Below, piece by piece: positions 45,802 to 55,752 of a stretch of 64,000 nucleotides of DNA. Origin of the DNA: JALZKA01 sp963753385 (GTDB lineage: Bacteria; Actinomycetota; Thermoleophilia; Solirubrobacterales; 70-9). How positions within the stretch are numbered: position 1 is the first letter of the stretch; every line of letters starts with the position of its first letter. The DNA lies in contig CAVWCC010000013.1 of assembly GCA_963753385.1 (NCBI GenBank), positions 1-64,000 of the forward strand. The letters are read 5' to 3'. A program made the position numbers and the translations under genes. Under the pieces are notes generated by a model, which saw nothing but the letters and a program-made list of their open reading frames with translations, was not told the DNA's origin and ran no database searches.

Positions 45802-47126
45802 GCGCGAGCGGCCCGAAGATCGCGTTCGTCGGCGCCGGCAGCGTCGAGTTCACCGGGATGCTGATCACGGACATCCTCGGCTACCCGGAGCTGCGCGAGC
45901 CGGCGATCGCGCTCCACGACATCGACTCGGAGCGCCTCGAGACCGCGGAGGGCGTGGCGCGGGCGATCTCCGACCAGCTCGATGCGGCGCCGCGGATCGA
46001 GTCACATCGCGACCGGCGCGCCGCGCTGGAGGGCGCCGACTACGTGATCAACATGGTCCAGGTTGGCGGTCACGCCGCGACCCTGATCGACCACGAGATC
46101 CCGGCTCGCTTCGGCCTGCGGCAGACGATCGGCGACACGCTCGGGGTTGGCGGCGTATTCAGGGCCCTGCGCACGATCCCGGTGATGGAGGGGATCGCCC
46201 GCGACATGGCCGAGGTCTGCCCCGATGCCTGGCTCCTCAACTACACCAACCCCATGGCGATGCTGTGCTGGGCGACCTACGCCGGCACCCCCCAGACGCG
46301 GATCGTCGGGCTCTGCCACTCGGTCCAGAACACGACCCGCCAGCTCGCCGAATACGTCGGCGTCCCCTTCGAAGACGTCACCTTCCTCGGCGCCGGCGTC
46401 AACCACCAGGCGTTCATCCTTCGCTTCGAGCGCCGCGGCGAGGACCTCTACCCGCTGCTCGACGAGGCGATCGAGCGGGATCCCGACCTGCTGCGGCGGG
46501 TGCGCGTCCAGATGTACCGGCGGCTCGGCTACTTCCCGACCGAGTCCAGCGAGCACTCGGCCGAGTACCTGCCCTGGCTGCTGCGCGACGACGACGCGAT
46601 CGAGCGGTACCGGCTCTGGGTGGGCGAGTACGTCGCGCGCAGCGAGGAGAACCTCGCGGAGTACGAGCGCACCCGTGAGGCCGTGCAGCGCTCGCAACGG
46701 CTCGAGCTCGAGCCCAGCGAGGAATACGCGCCGGACATCATCCACTCGATCGAGACGGGGTCACCTCGGGTGATCTACGGCAACGTCCGCAACGCCGGCC
46801 TGATCGACAACCTGCCCGCGGACTCGTGCGTCGAGGTGCCCTGCCTGGTGGACCGAAGCGGCGTGCACCCGGTCCACGTGGGCGAGCTGCCGCCGCAGCT
46901 CGCCGCGCTCAACCGCACGTACCTGAACGTGGCGGAGCTGACGGTTCGCGCCGCCCTCGAAGGGCGCCCGGAATACGTCAGGCAGGCGGTGATGCTCGAC
47001 CCCAACGCCGCGGCGACCCTTTCGCTCGACGCGATCTGGGAGCTGTGCGACGAGCTGACGGCCGCCCACGGGGACGCACTGCCCGAAGCCTTGCAACTGG
47101 AACACAACAGGAGGAGAGGATCGTGA
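45798..47126 (+). CDS. Glycoside hydrolase family 4 (alpha-galactosidase MelA-like)
   Basis: A 442-residue GH4 enzyme, which uses NAD+ and a divalent metal in a redox-assisted cleavage. PKIAFVGAGSVEFTGMLITD is the NAD-binding start, LLNYTNPMAMLCWAT and GLCHSVQNTTRQLA provide substrate and metal ligands (Asn, Cys/His), and GAGVNHQAF the second His. The sequence is closest in style to MelA alpha-galactosidases rather than the 6-phospho-glucosidases. Cytosolic cleavage of imported alpha-linked galactosamine oligomers is proposed. ATGA overlap with the kinase. Confidence 0.9.
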   Translation: MSASGPKIAFVGAGSVEFTGMLITDILGYPELREPAIALHDIDSERLETAEGVARAISDQLDAAPRIESHRDRRAALEGADYVINMVQVGGHAATLIDHEIPARFGLRQTIGDTLGVGGVFRALRTIPVMEGIARDMAEVCPDAWLLNYTNPMAMLCWATYAGTPQTRIVGLCHSVQNTTRQLAEYVGVPFEDVTFLGAGVNHQAFILRFERRGEDLYPLLDEAIERDPDLLRRVRVQMYRRLGYFPTESSEHSAEYLPWLLRDDDAIERYRLWVGEYVARSEENLAEYERTREAVQRSQRLELEPSEEYAPDIIHSIETGSPRVIYGNVRNAGLIDNLPADSCVEVPCLVDRSGVHPVHVGELPPQLAALNRTYLNVAELTVRAALEGRPEYVRQAVMLDPNAAATLSLDAIWELCDELTAAHGDALPEALQLEHNRRRGS

Positions 47127-48436
47127 CGAGACTGATGAGACTGAGCGCGGCGCTGGTGGCCCTGGCGGCTGCCCTGCTGCTCGCCGCATGCGGAGGCGAC
47201 GACGACGACGAAGGCGGCGACTCATCCGCAAGCGGCGAGTCGGTGGAGATCACGTTCTGGCATGGCCAGACGCAGGGTCCGGCCGAGCTGCTTCAGGACA
47301 TGATCGACGAGTTCAACAAGAGCCAGGACGGCGTCGTGGTCTCGAAGGACTCGGGCGGGGTCAACTCCGACCGCATGCTGCAAAAGGTGACGGCCGGGCT
47401 CCAGGCGGACAACTACCCGGACATCGCCTACATCTACGGATCGGACCTCGCGAACCTCGCAGGAGGCGATCAGCTCCTCGACCTGACCGAGGCGATCGAC
47501 AACGGCGACATCGACTGGGACCGGTTCGTCGAGGCGGGCAAGTCCGCCGTGACGGTCGACGACCGCCCGCGCGCGGTGCCGGGGTTCATCGACAACCTGG
47601 CAGTCGTCTACAACAAGGAGATCTTCGACGACGCGGGCGTCGACTATCCCACCGACGACTGGACCTGGGACGAGTTCCTGGCGACGGCGGCGGAGCTCAA
47701 CGACCCCGACGCCGGCATCGCCGGGTTCGGCTGGCCGGGGACCGGCGACGAGGACACGACCTGGCGGATCTGGCCGCTGATCTGGCAGGAGGGCGGCGAG
47801 ATCGTCTCGGAGGACGGCGAGAGCGTCGGGTTCGACGACGGCAGCGGCCTGGCGGCGCTCGAGGTGGTCGAGCAGGCCGCGGCGGACGGGTCCGTCTACA
47901 TCGACAGCACCGCCGGCAGCGAGCGCATGCAGCAGCTCTTCGCCAGCGGCAAGATGGCGATGAACGTCGCGGGGCCGTACACACTGCCCGAGTACGTGGA
48001 CGCGAACGTCGACTACGGGGTCGTCTCGATGCCGTCGTTCAACGACGAGCACACGACGATCGCGGGCCCAGACACGTGGGCGGTGTTCGACAACGGCGAC
48101 GAGCGCTCCGCCGCGGCGATCGAGTTCCTCGACTGGTTCAGCGAGCCCGAGCAGCAGCTCCGGTGGATCACCGAGGCCGGCAGCCTGCCGCTGACCACGG
48201 ACGTCGAGGACGCCGACGGCTTCGCGGCGTACGAGCAGAGCCTGCCGAGCCTCGACAAGTTCATCGAGAACACCGAGCTGGCTCGGACCCGGGCGACGGT
48301 TGCCGAGTACCCGCAGATCTCGCAGGCGCTCGGGCAGGCGATCGCCGCGGTGCTCTACGGCGAGAGCGACCCGAGCGCAGCGCTCAGCGAGGCCGTCGAC
48401 GCCGCGAACGCGGAGCTCCAGGTACCTGGTCCGTGA
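47123..48436 (+). CDS. ABC transporter sugar-binding lipoprotein
   Basis: A 437-residue extracellular solute-binding protein, family 1. The signal peptide ends in lipobox LLAACGG (Cys about residue 23), followed by an acidic linker. EITFWHGQTQGPAELLQDMIDEFN and GKMAMNVAGPYTLPEY are family landmarks. AGGAGGAG precedes the GTG at 47123, which overlaps the GH4 stop (GTGA). It should capture oligosaccharides released outside the cell and hand them to the two permeases that follow. Confidence 0.93.
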   Translation: MTRLMRLSAALVALAAALLLAACGGDDDDEGGDSSASGESVEITFWHGQTQGPAELLQDMIDEFNKSQDGVVVSKDSGGVNSDRMLQKVTAGLQADNYPDIAYIYGSDLANLAGGDQLLDLTEAIDNGDIDWDRFVEAGKSAVTVDDRPRAVPGFIDNLAVVYNKEIFDDAGVDYPTDDWTWDEFLATAAELNDPDAGIAGFGWPGTGDEDTTWRIWPLIWQEGGEIVSEDGESVGFDDGSGLAALEVVEQAAADGSVYIDSTAGSERMQQLFASGKMAMNVAGPYTLPEYVDANVDYGVVSMPSFNDEHTTIAGPDTWAVFDNGDERSAAAIEFLDWFSEPEQQLRWITEAGSLPLTTDVEDADGFAAYEQSLPSLDKFIENTELARTRATVAEYPQISQALGQAIAAVLYGESDPSAALSEAVDAANAELQVPGP

Positions 48437-48448
48437 CCGGGCGGTGAG

Positions 48449-49360
48449 ATGAGCGCGGAGCCGAACGCACCACGGAGGACGTTCGCCCAGCGGCTGCTCG
48501 GGGAGAACCCGACGGCGTGGGCGTTCGTCCTCCCGGCGGTGCTGATCGTCATCGGCCTGGCGATCGTGCCGATCGGATGGTCGCTGCTCCTGTCGTTCAA
48601 CTCGGCCGACCTGATCGCTCCCGCGGAGTGGGTCGGCCTCTCCAACTACGAGGCGCTGCTCGACGATCCCGGGTTGCGCGACGCGATTGAGAACACCGTC
48701 GTCTACACCGCGTTGTTCGTCCCGATCTCGATCGGGCTCGGGCTCTTCCTGGCGATGGCGCTGAATCGCCGGCTCCGGTGGATCGGCGTCTACCGAACCG
48801 CCTTCCTGGCGCCGTTCATCGCCTCCGTGGCCGCCCAGGGCGTGCTGTTCTCGTTCATCTTCGACGAGCGCTTCGGCGTCGCAAACGCGCTGCTCGACGG
48901 CGTCGGGTTGCCGCGCCAGGGGTTCCTGGGCGATCCTGACCAGGCGCTGTTCGTGATCGTCCTGATCGGTATCTGGGGCGGGATCGGCTTTCCGCTGGTG
49001 ATCTACCTGGCGGCGCTCCAGGACGTGCCCCGCGAGCTCGTCGACGCCGCCTCGGTCGACGGCGCCCGCCGGTGGGCGACGCTGCGCCACGTGGTCCTGC
49101 CGCAGCTCTTGCCGGTGACCGTCTTCCTGGTGGTCTGGCAAACGTTGCTCTCGCTCCAGCTCTTCGACCTGGTCTACGCGACCACGCGCGGTGGGCCGTT
49201 AGACGCGACGGTGGTGATCGTGTACTACGTCTACAACCAGGCGTTCGAGCTGTTCAACGCGGGCTACGCTGCGGCCGTCGCCTACGTCGTCGCCGTGTTC
49301 CTGCTTCTGCTGGTCGGCGGCCAGCTCGTCTACAACCGGTTGCGCGCGAGGAGCGCATGA
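48449..49360 (+). CDS. ABC sugar transporter permease 1 (MalF/UgpA type)
   Basis: A 303-residue permease with six transmembrane helices. PRELVDAASVDGARRWATLRHVVLPQLLP is the EAA-like cytoplasmic loop that contacts the ATPase. A hydrophilic N-terminus precedes the first helix (WAFVLPAVLIVIGLAIVPIG). It pairs with the next gene, whose ATG overlaps its stop by four bases. Confidence 0.93.
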   Translation: MSAEPNAPRRTFAQRLLGENPTAWAFVLPAVLIVIGLAIVPIGWSLLLSFNSADLIAPAEWVGLSNYEALLDDPGLRDAIENTVVYTALFVPISIGLGLFLAMALNRRLRWIGVYRTAFLAPFIASVAAQGVLFSFIFDERFGVANALLDGVGLPRQGFLGDPDQALFVIVLIGIWGGIGFPLVIYLAALQDVPRELVDAASVDGARRWATLRHVVLPQLLPVTVFLVVWQTLLSLQLFDLVYATTRGGPLDATVVIVYYVYNQAFELFNAGYAAAVAYVVAVFLLLLVGGQLVYNRLRARSA

Positions 49361-50193
49361 GCGCCGCCACCGACAGATGGCGGCTGCCGTTCAGCCCCTG
49401 GCACCTGGTCCTGTTCCCCGCGGCGGTCGTCTTCGCCCTGCCCCTGATCTGGATGATCCTGAGCTCGTTCATGTCTAACGCCCAGATCAACCAGTTCCCG
49501 CCGACCATCATCCCCGACTCGCTCCACGCCGACGGCTGGCAGACCGTGTTCGGCGACTCGGACTTCCCCCGCTGGTTTGCGAACTCGACGATCGTCGCTT
49601 CGGTGACCGTCTTCTCCAACCTCGTGTTCTGCTCGCTGGCCGGCTACGCGTTCGCCCGCCTGCGGTTCCGAGGATCGACCGTGCTGTTCCTGTTGATCCT
49701 GTTCACGCTGATCATCCCGTTCCAGCTGACCATGATCCCGACCTTCATCGTCATGGACGAGCTCGGGCTCGTCGACACGCTCGCGGCGTTGATCGTCCCC
49801 GCGCTGGTCCTGCCGCTCGGGGTGTTCCTGATGCGCCAGTTCTTCGTCAACCTCCCGCGGGAGGTGGAGGATGCCGCACGAATCGACGGCTGCTCGCGGC
49901 TGGGGGTGCTGCTCCACGTCGCGCTGCCCCTCGCGAAGCCGGCGCTCGCGACGCTCGCGGCGCTCACCTTCCTGCTGATGTGGAACGACCTGCTTTGGCC
50001 GCTGATCGCGATCACCTCTGATCAGAACGCGACGCTGCCGCTGGGCCTCACGACCTTCCAGGGCCAGCACACCCAGGACTTCTCGGCGGTTATGGCCGGC
50101 AACGTGATCACGGTGACGCCGGTCCTCATCGCGTTCCTGCTGGCGCAGCGAACATTCATCCAGTCACTCACCTCGAGCGCGGTGAAGGGCTGA
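49357..50193 (+). CDS. ABC sugar transporter permease 2 (MalG/UgpE type)
   Basis: A 278-residue permease with six helices. PREVEDAARIDGCSRLGVLLHVALPLAKPALAT is the EAA loop. The N-terminus HLVLFPAAVVFALPLIWMILSSF is typical of MalG-type partners. One base separates it from the ATPase gene downstream. Confidence 0.93.
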   Translation: MSAATDRWRLPFSPWHLVLFPAAVVFALPLIWMILSSFMSNAQINQFPPTIIPDSLHADGWQTVFGDSDFPRWFANSTIVASVTVFSNLVFCSLAGYAFARLRFRGSTVLFLLILFTLIIPFQLTMIPTFIVMDELGLVDTLAALIVPALVLPLGVFLMRQFFVNLPREVEDAARIDGCSRLGVLLHVALPLAKPALATLAALTFLLMWNDLLWPLIAITSDQNATLPLGLTTFQGQHTQDFSAVMAGNVITVTPVLIAFLLAQRTFIQSLTSSAVKG

Positions 50194-50194
50194 G

Positions 50195-51378
<1,184 letters not shown>

Positions 51379-51382
<4 letters not shown>

Positions 51383-52215
51383 GGGCCATAGCGCTCGCTG
51401 CGGTTTCGGTGATCCTGGTGCTCGGCGTCGGCGAAGGACGGCGTGCGGCCGCGGGGCCCGCCATCGCGCCCCCGCCCCCCAACGCGGGCTTCGACTACCA
51501 GATCGGCGGGCACTATCCGCTGCCAGACGGCGTCACCGTCGTCTCGCGGGACTGGTTCGCGAGCCCGGCAGCCGCGGATCCGGTCTATTCGATCTGTTAC
51601 GTGAACGCGTTTCAGACCCAGGCCGACGAGCCCGGCGTCGACCGCCCCGACGAGCGCTCCAACTGGCCGCGGTCGCTGATCCTCAACAGGCTCGGCGACG
51701 ATCCGAAGTGGGGCGGCGAGTACCTCGTCAACGTCAGCACCGCAAAGAAGCGCAAGCGGGCGGCGCGCTGGGTGGCGCAGATGACCGATGGCTGCGCGGA
51801 GAAGGGCTACGAGGCGGTCGAGTACGACAACCTCGACTCCTGGACGCGCTTCGACGGCACCCCACTCGCGCGGAAGGTCCCGTTCGGCAAGGCGGACGCG
51901 CTGGCGTTCGCGAAGCGCATCGCCAAGCGCGCCCACGCGCGCGGCCTGGCGGTCGGCCAGAAGAACACCGCCGACGTGACCTCGGGGCAGGCGGAGAAGG
52001 CCGGATTCGACTTCGCGATCGCGGAGGAGTGCGCGCGCTACCACGAGTGCGGCCGCTACCGCCAGGTCCACGGCGACGAGGTGATCGTCATCGAGTACCG
52101 GCGCAAGGACTTCAACCGGGCGTGCGACACCGTCGGCGACGAGCTCTCGGTCGTCCTGCGCGACCGGCAGGTGCGCAAGCCGGGGTCGCCGAAGTACGTG
52201 CACGACGCCTGCTGA
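51379..52215 (+). CDS. Secreted GH114 endo-alpha-1,4-polygalactosaminidase-like enzyme
   Basis: A 278-residue exported protein; residues 1-25 are a signal peptide. The mature part starts with FDYQIGGHYPLPDGVTVVSRDW, the GH114 opening. Key barrel motifs are GYEAVEYDNLDSW (Asp about 150), GLAVGQKNT (about 189-197), FAIAEECARYHECGRY (Glu 216/217) and VIVIEYRR. GH114 enzymes cut alpha-1,4-linked galactosamine polymers. The ATG overlaps the ABC ATPase stop (ATGA), making it the last gene of the transport/catabolic operon and defining its probable substrate. Confidence 0.85.
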
Positions 52216-52222
52216 CTGGCCG

Positions 52223-52705
52223 CTAGCGCAGGCGCTTGCGGTACGTCACGAGGTCGAGGCGGTAACCGTGACGCTCGTAGAAGCGCCGGGCAAGCTCGTT
52301 GGGGGCTGCCGCGTTGACGTCGAGCGCCGCGACGCCGAGCTCGCGCGCCTCCGCCTCGACTGCATCGAGCAGCGCGTCGCCGATTCCCTGCCCACGGTTC
52401 GCCGGGAAGACGACCAGGTCGACGATCGACAGGAAGTCCTGAGGCCACTCCCAGGTCGGAGATCCACCCTGCTCCTGCTCGCACAGCGCGAAACCCACGA
52501 GGTCGGAGCCATCGACGGCCAGAAAGAGCACACCACCCTCCGCCAGGAGGTCCGCATATACCGCTCGGCGCCGCTCCCAGCTCGCGGCTTCGGGGCGCAG
52601 GGGACCCCACTCCGGCGTGATCGACCCGTGGTAGTCGCGCAGCGCGAGCCAGAGTGGCTCGAGCTCTTCGATCCGCGAGGCGTCGCCCCTGACGATCTCG
52701 GTCAC
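52223..52705 (-). CDS. GNAT-family N-acetyltransferase
   Basis: A 160-residue acetyltransferase. The acetyl-CoA loop is VVFPANRGQGIGDALLDAVEAEA (RGxGxG/A motif), followed by LDVNAAAPNELARRFYERHGYR, motif B. The substrate is unknown. The GTG at 52705 overlaps the TetR stop by four bases, so it is coexpressed with the regulator. Confidence 0.88.
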   Translation of the reverse strand: MTEIVRGDASRIEELEPLWLALRDYHGSITPEWGPLRPEAASWERRRAVYADLLAEGGVLFLAVDGSDLVGFALCEQEQGGSPTWEWPQDFLSIVDLVVFPANRGQGIGDALLDAVEAEARELGVAALDVNAAAPNELARRFYERHGYRLDLVTYRKRLR

Positions 52706-53298
52706 TGGTCCAGACTAGGCCGAACGCCGTCAACCACGACGTCGACGATTCCTTCGAGGAAGGAGCGGTCGATCGGCTCACCGGTCAGCAGCAAGCGCAG
52801 GTGGATCGGGCCGAGTACGGCCTCGATCGTTCGCCGGGGGTCCGTGCCGGCGGTGGCCTCGCCTCGGGCGATCGCCCGCTCGACGATGACCTGGTCGAGC
52901 TCGAGGCGCTCGGACCAGAACCGCCGGTTCGCGGTCGCCAGCCGGCCGTCACGCGGAGATTCGGCCACCACCGCGCGCGCCATGGCCGCGACCTCCGGGC
53001 TGGCCGCGTTGGCGGCGGCGGTGCGGGCGAGTTCGAGCAGATCCTGCCGCAATGACCCGGTGTCCGGGACCGAGATGTGCTCGCCGGCGCGCGCGAGCAT
53101 CGCATCCAGCACCAGCTCCTCGCGGGTGCCCCAGCGCCGGTAGAGGGTCGTCTTGTGCACGCCGGCGCGCAGGGCGACGCCCTCGAGGCTGAGCGCCGAA
53201 TACCCCTTGTCCGCCAGCTCGGCGAGCGTCGCCTCGATCGCGGCGGCTCGGACCCTGGCGCTTCGCCCACCCGGCCGGCGGGTCTTCGTGGTTGCCAT
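52702..53298 (-). CDS. TetR-family transcriptional regulator
   Basis: A 198-residue regulator: AAIEATLAELADKGYSALSLEGVALRAGVHKTTLYRRWGTREELV is the TetR HTH, with the TTLYRRW recognition helix. The C-terminal domain resembles TetR_C11-type ligand domains. A perfect palindrome lies 13 bases before its ATG, in the 37-base gap to the divergent Ddn-like gene, which it probably represses together with itself. Confidence 0.92.
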   Translation of the reverse strand: MATTKTRRPGGRSARVRAAAIEATLAELADKGYSALSLEGVALRAGVHKTTLYRRWGTREELVLDAMLARAGEHISVPDTGSLRQDLLELARTAAANAASPEVAAMARAVVAESPRDGRLATANRRFWSERLELDQVIVERAIARGEATAGTDPRRTIEAVLGPIHLRLLLTGEPIDRSFLEGIVDVVVDGVRPSLDQ

Positions 53299-53310
53299 CG
53301 CTGGGAGCTT

Positions 53311-53331
53311 AACGCAACTGGAAGTTGCGTT
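53311..53331. promoter_or_regulatory. TetR operator between divergent genes
   Basis: AACGCAACT and AGTTGCGTT flank a 3-base centre GGA, a perfect 9-base-arm inverted repeat. It occupies most of the gap between the TetR gene (minus) and the Ddn-like gene (plus), so one bound dimer pair would cover both start regions. Confidence 0.75.
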
Positions 53332-53335
53332 TGCT

Positions 53336-53887
53336 ATGGTCACCGAAATGAGGAGCTACCGGCAGGCGGACCTCTTTCGCCGAATCATCAGGCGGACCGC
53401 GGCGACGCGCCTGATGGCGAAGATCTACGGGGTCATCCAGCAGCCGCTCGACCGCCTCTTCTACCGGCTCAGCGGCGGCCGGACGACGGTGTCGTCATGG
53501 CTCGCGGACGTCAAGATCACAATGCTGACGACTACCGGCGCGCGGAGCGGCCAGCCCCGGACACTGCCTGTCCTCGGCCTTCCGGATGGCGATGGGATGA
53601 TCGTGATCGCCTCCAACTTCGGCCGCGCGCACAATCCCTCCTGGTACCACAACCTGCGCGCCAACCCGCGCGCGACGATCGTGTTCGACGGCGTCGAGCG
53701 CGAGCTCGAGGCCCGCGAGCTGGCCGGCGCCGAACGCGAGCGGGCCTATGCGCGCGGGGAGGAGGTCTACCCCGGGTTCACCCACTACCGGCGCTGGGCG
53801 GCGAATCGCGAGATCCCGGTGCTGAGGCTCGAGCCGGTGCCGGCCGCCAGCCAGGCCGGTGAGCCCGGCCGGATGGCTTTGGCTTGA
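53336..53887 (+). CDS. Nitroreductase/Ddn-like deazaflavin-dependent oxidoreductase
   Basis: A 183-residue split beta-barrel protein of the Ddn/FDOR-A group: MLTTTGARSGQPRTLPVLGLPDGDGMIVIASNFGRAHNPSWYHNLRANPRATI is the family core that binds F420. Related enzymes reduce quinones or nitro-compounds with reduced F420. ATGs at 53336 and 53348 are both in frame; the first lies only five bases after the operator, so either start implies a very short leader. Regulated by the adjacent TetR (inference). Confidence 0.88.
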   Translation: MVTEMRSYRQADLFRRIIRRTAATRLMAKIYGVIQQPLDRLFYRLSGGRTTVSSWLADVKITMLTTTGARSGQPRTLPVLGLPDGDGMIVIASNFGRAHNPSWYHNLRANPRATIVFDGVERELEARELAGAERERAYARGEEVYPGFTHYRRWAANREIPVLRLEPVPAASQAGEPGRMALA

Positions 53888-53958
53888 CATTAATCGGCCT
53901 CGGTGCCCGGGGTGGTCGACATCGCTGCGGGCAAGAACCTCGAGGTCGAGCCGTCCAC

Positions 53959-54063
53959 GACGAGCTCCGTGAGGGCGCGAACGACGAGCTCTACGGTGGC
54001 TGGCCGATGATCCTGTCGGGCCTGAAGGCTCGCTCCCAGTACGCCGGCGCCTCCGCGGTGTGA
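53959..54063 (+). pseudogene. Remnant of an AHSA1/SRPBCC-domain gene
   Basis: The frame ending at the TGA 54061-54063 reads DELYGGWPMILSGLKARS, the characteristic C-terminal helix of AHSA1/SRPBCC proteins (YGGWPxIL-x-GLK). No corresponding N-terminal part is found upstream in any frame, so this is probably the decayed end of a lost gene. Regions on both sides (53888-54174) hold no intact gene. Confidence 0.4.
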
Positions 54064-54174
54064 GATGAGCGTTCCGTGGGCGGTGAACGTCCCGCGCGGC
54101 GCGCTATGCACCCCCGCGAGGGACGTTCACCCCAACGCGGGGCCTGGCCGCATGGGGCACGGCGCGCCGGGTGC

Positions 54175-55026
54175 CTACTCGTACTCGTAGAACCCGTGGC
54201 CGGTCTTCCGGCCGTGCTGGCCGGAGACGACCATGCGCTTGAGGAGCGGCGGCGGCGCGTACTCGGGGCGCTTGAACTCCTCGTAGAGCGAGTCGCAGAC
54301 CGCGTAGAGCACGTCGAGACCGATGAAGTCGCAGAGCGTCAGCGGCCCCATCGGGTGCCCGCAGCCGAGGCGCATGCCCTCGTCGATCGCCTCGCGGCTC
54401 GCGAACCCCTCCTCGTACATCCGCACCGCTGCCATCAGGTAGGGGACGAGCAGCATGTTGACGATGAAGCCCGAGCGGTCCTTCGTCCGGATCGGCTGCT
54501 TGCCGATCTGCTGGGCGAACTCCTCAGCTCGCGCGACCGTCTCGTCGGACGTCTCGAGGCCGACGACTACCTCGACCAGCTTCATCACCGGCACCGGGCT
54601 GAAGAAGTGCAGGCCGAGAACGCGGTCGCGCCGCTTCGTCCACGACGCGAGCTGTGCGATCGGGATCGACGAGGTGTTCGACGCGATGATCGCGCGCTCG
54701 TCGAGGAGCTCGTCCAGGCGCTGGAAGACCGGGCCCTTCACCGCCGCGTCCTCGAAGACCGCCTCGACCACGATCTCGGCCTGAGCCAGGCCTTCGAACT
54801 CGTTCGTCGCCTCGATCCGGCCGAGCAGGGCCTCGGAGTCGGCAGGGGGGAGCTTGCCGGCCTCGACGGCGCGGGCGACCGACTTCTCGATCCGCTCGCG
54901 CGAGCGCTCGAGTGGCGCCGCCTGCGGCTCGTAGAGCGTCACCCCGAGCCCCGCCCTGGCCGCCGCCTCTGCGATCCCGGAGCCCATGAACCCCGCCCCG
55001 ACCACTCCGACCTTCGTCGCTGCCAC
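54175..55026 (-). CDS. 3-hydroxyacyl-CoA (3-hydroxybutyryl-CoA) dehydrogenase
   Basis: A 283-residue NAD-dependent enzyme that oxidises 3-hydroxyacyl-CoA, as in beta-oxidation, aromatic acid breakdown or butyryl-CoA metabolism. The Rossmann motif is KVGVVGAGFMGSGIAEAAARAGL, catalytic His is in LGLHFFSPVPVMKLVEVV, and the C-terminal domain has DRSGFIVNMLLVPYL and GMRLGCGHPMGPLTLCDFIGLD. Length matches single-domain Hbd/FadB2-type enzymes. Confidence 0.93.
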   Translation of the reverse strand: MAATKVGVVGAGFMGSGIAEAAARAGLGVTLYEPQAAPLERSRERIEKSVARAVEAGKLPPADSEALLGRIEATNEFEGLAQAEIVVEAVFEDAAVKGPVFQRLDELLDERAIIASNTSSIPIAQLASWTKRRDRVLGLHFFSPVPVMKLVEVVVGLETSDETVARAEEFAQQIGKQPIRTKDRSGFIVNMLLVPYLMAAVRMYEEGFASREAIDEGMRLGCGHPMGPLTLCDFIGLDVLYAVCDSLYEEFKRPEYAPPPLLKRMVVSGQHGRKTGHGFYEYE

Positions 55027-55109
55027 ACCGGTATCTGACCACAGGCCCCGCGTCGGCAGCGGTCACATCCGAGTGCGCCCGCTCGTCATAGAGGTGAAAG
55101 GAGGCTTCC

Positions 55110-55385
55110 ATGCACGCATCCGACACCTCTCAACCGGAAACCGAGAGCATGCTTCAGACGCTCAGCGCCTTCAACGTCGGCCTCGGCGTGATCTCGTTCG
55201 CGCTGTTCCCGTTCCTGCTGCCCGGACTGGCGATCCTGGCGCTGTTCGCGCTCCCGTTGCTACCGCTGATCCCCGTGGTCTTCGTGGGGTGGCTGGCGAT
55301 TCGGCTCGTGATTCGGCTGTCGAGGACCGTCCGGTCGAGCTCGCGCCGCGCGCGGTCGGCCAAGCCGTCGAGTGTGACCGGCTAG
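55110..55385 (+). CDS. Small membrane protein, 91 residues
   Basis: One or two hydrophobic helices (FNVGLGVISFALFPFLLPGL and LLPLIPVVFVGWLAIRLVI) are followed by a basic tail. AAAGGAGG lies six bases before the ATG, a strong ribosome site. No family is recognised. It ends in a 4-base tail-to-tail overlap with the next minus-strand gene. Confidence 0.6.
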   Translation: MHASDTSQPETESMLQTLSAFNVGLGVISFALFPFLLPGLAILALFALPLLPLIPVVFVGWLAIRLVIRLSRTVRSSSRRARSAKPSSVTG

Positions 55386-55615
55386 TCGTCGGTCAGCTTG
55401 CCGTCGAGCTGTGCTCGCAGGCTCGCGATCTCGGTCACCGCGGCAGTCACGTAGACCTGGCGCCAGGCGTCGAGCTCCCAGTCGAGGTCGTGGATGTAGC
55501 TCTCGATCGAGGCGACACCGGTCGCCTCGGCGAGGGCGCGCTCGGCCTGCAGCTCGACCACATGCGCACGGGCGTCCGCCGCCGTGACACTCAGGACATC
55601 GAACTGCTCGAACAT
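55382..55615 (-). CDS. Hypothetical helical protein, 77 residues
   Basis: A soluble, largely helical protein (VLSVTAADARAHVVELQAERALAEATGV and ASLRAQLDGKLTDD). A GGGAG element lies nine bases before the ATG. It overlaps convergently with the small membrane protein gene by four bases. No domain is recognised. Confidence 0.5.
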   Translation of the reverse strand: MFEQFDVLSVTAADARAHVVELQAERALAEATGVASIESYIHDLDWELDAWRQVYVTAAVTEIASLRAQLDGKLTDD

Positions 55616-55752
55616 GACGTAAAGCTCCCATCCCAGGCCCGCGGCCGATATGGGGCAGGCCCGAGTTCTGTGGTTCGGTTATCACCCCTTAGACCGCGCG
55701 AGGCCGGCGAAGTAATCGCGCCACGCCTCCGGCGGCAGGAGCGCCCCCGCCG

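Noticed and set aside
53890..54111. Minus-strand 73-codon frame
   Set aside because: No ribosome site, no recognisable composition, and it lies over the SRPBCC remnant on the other strand.
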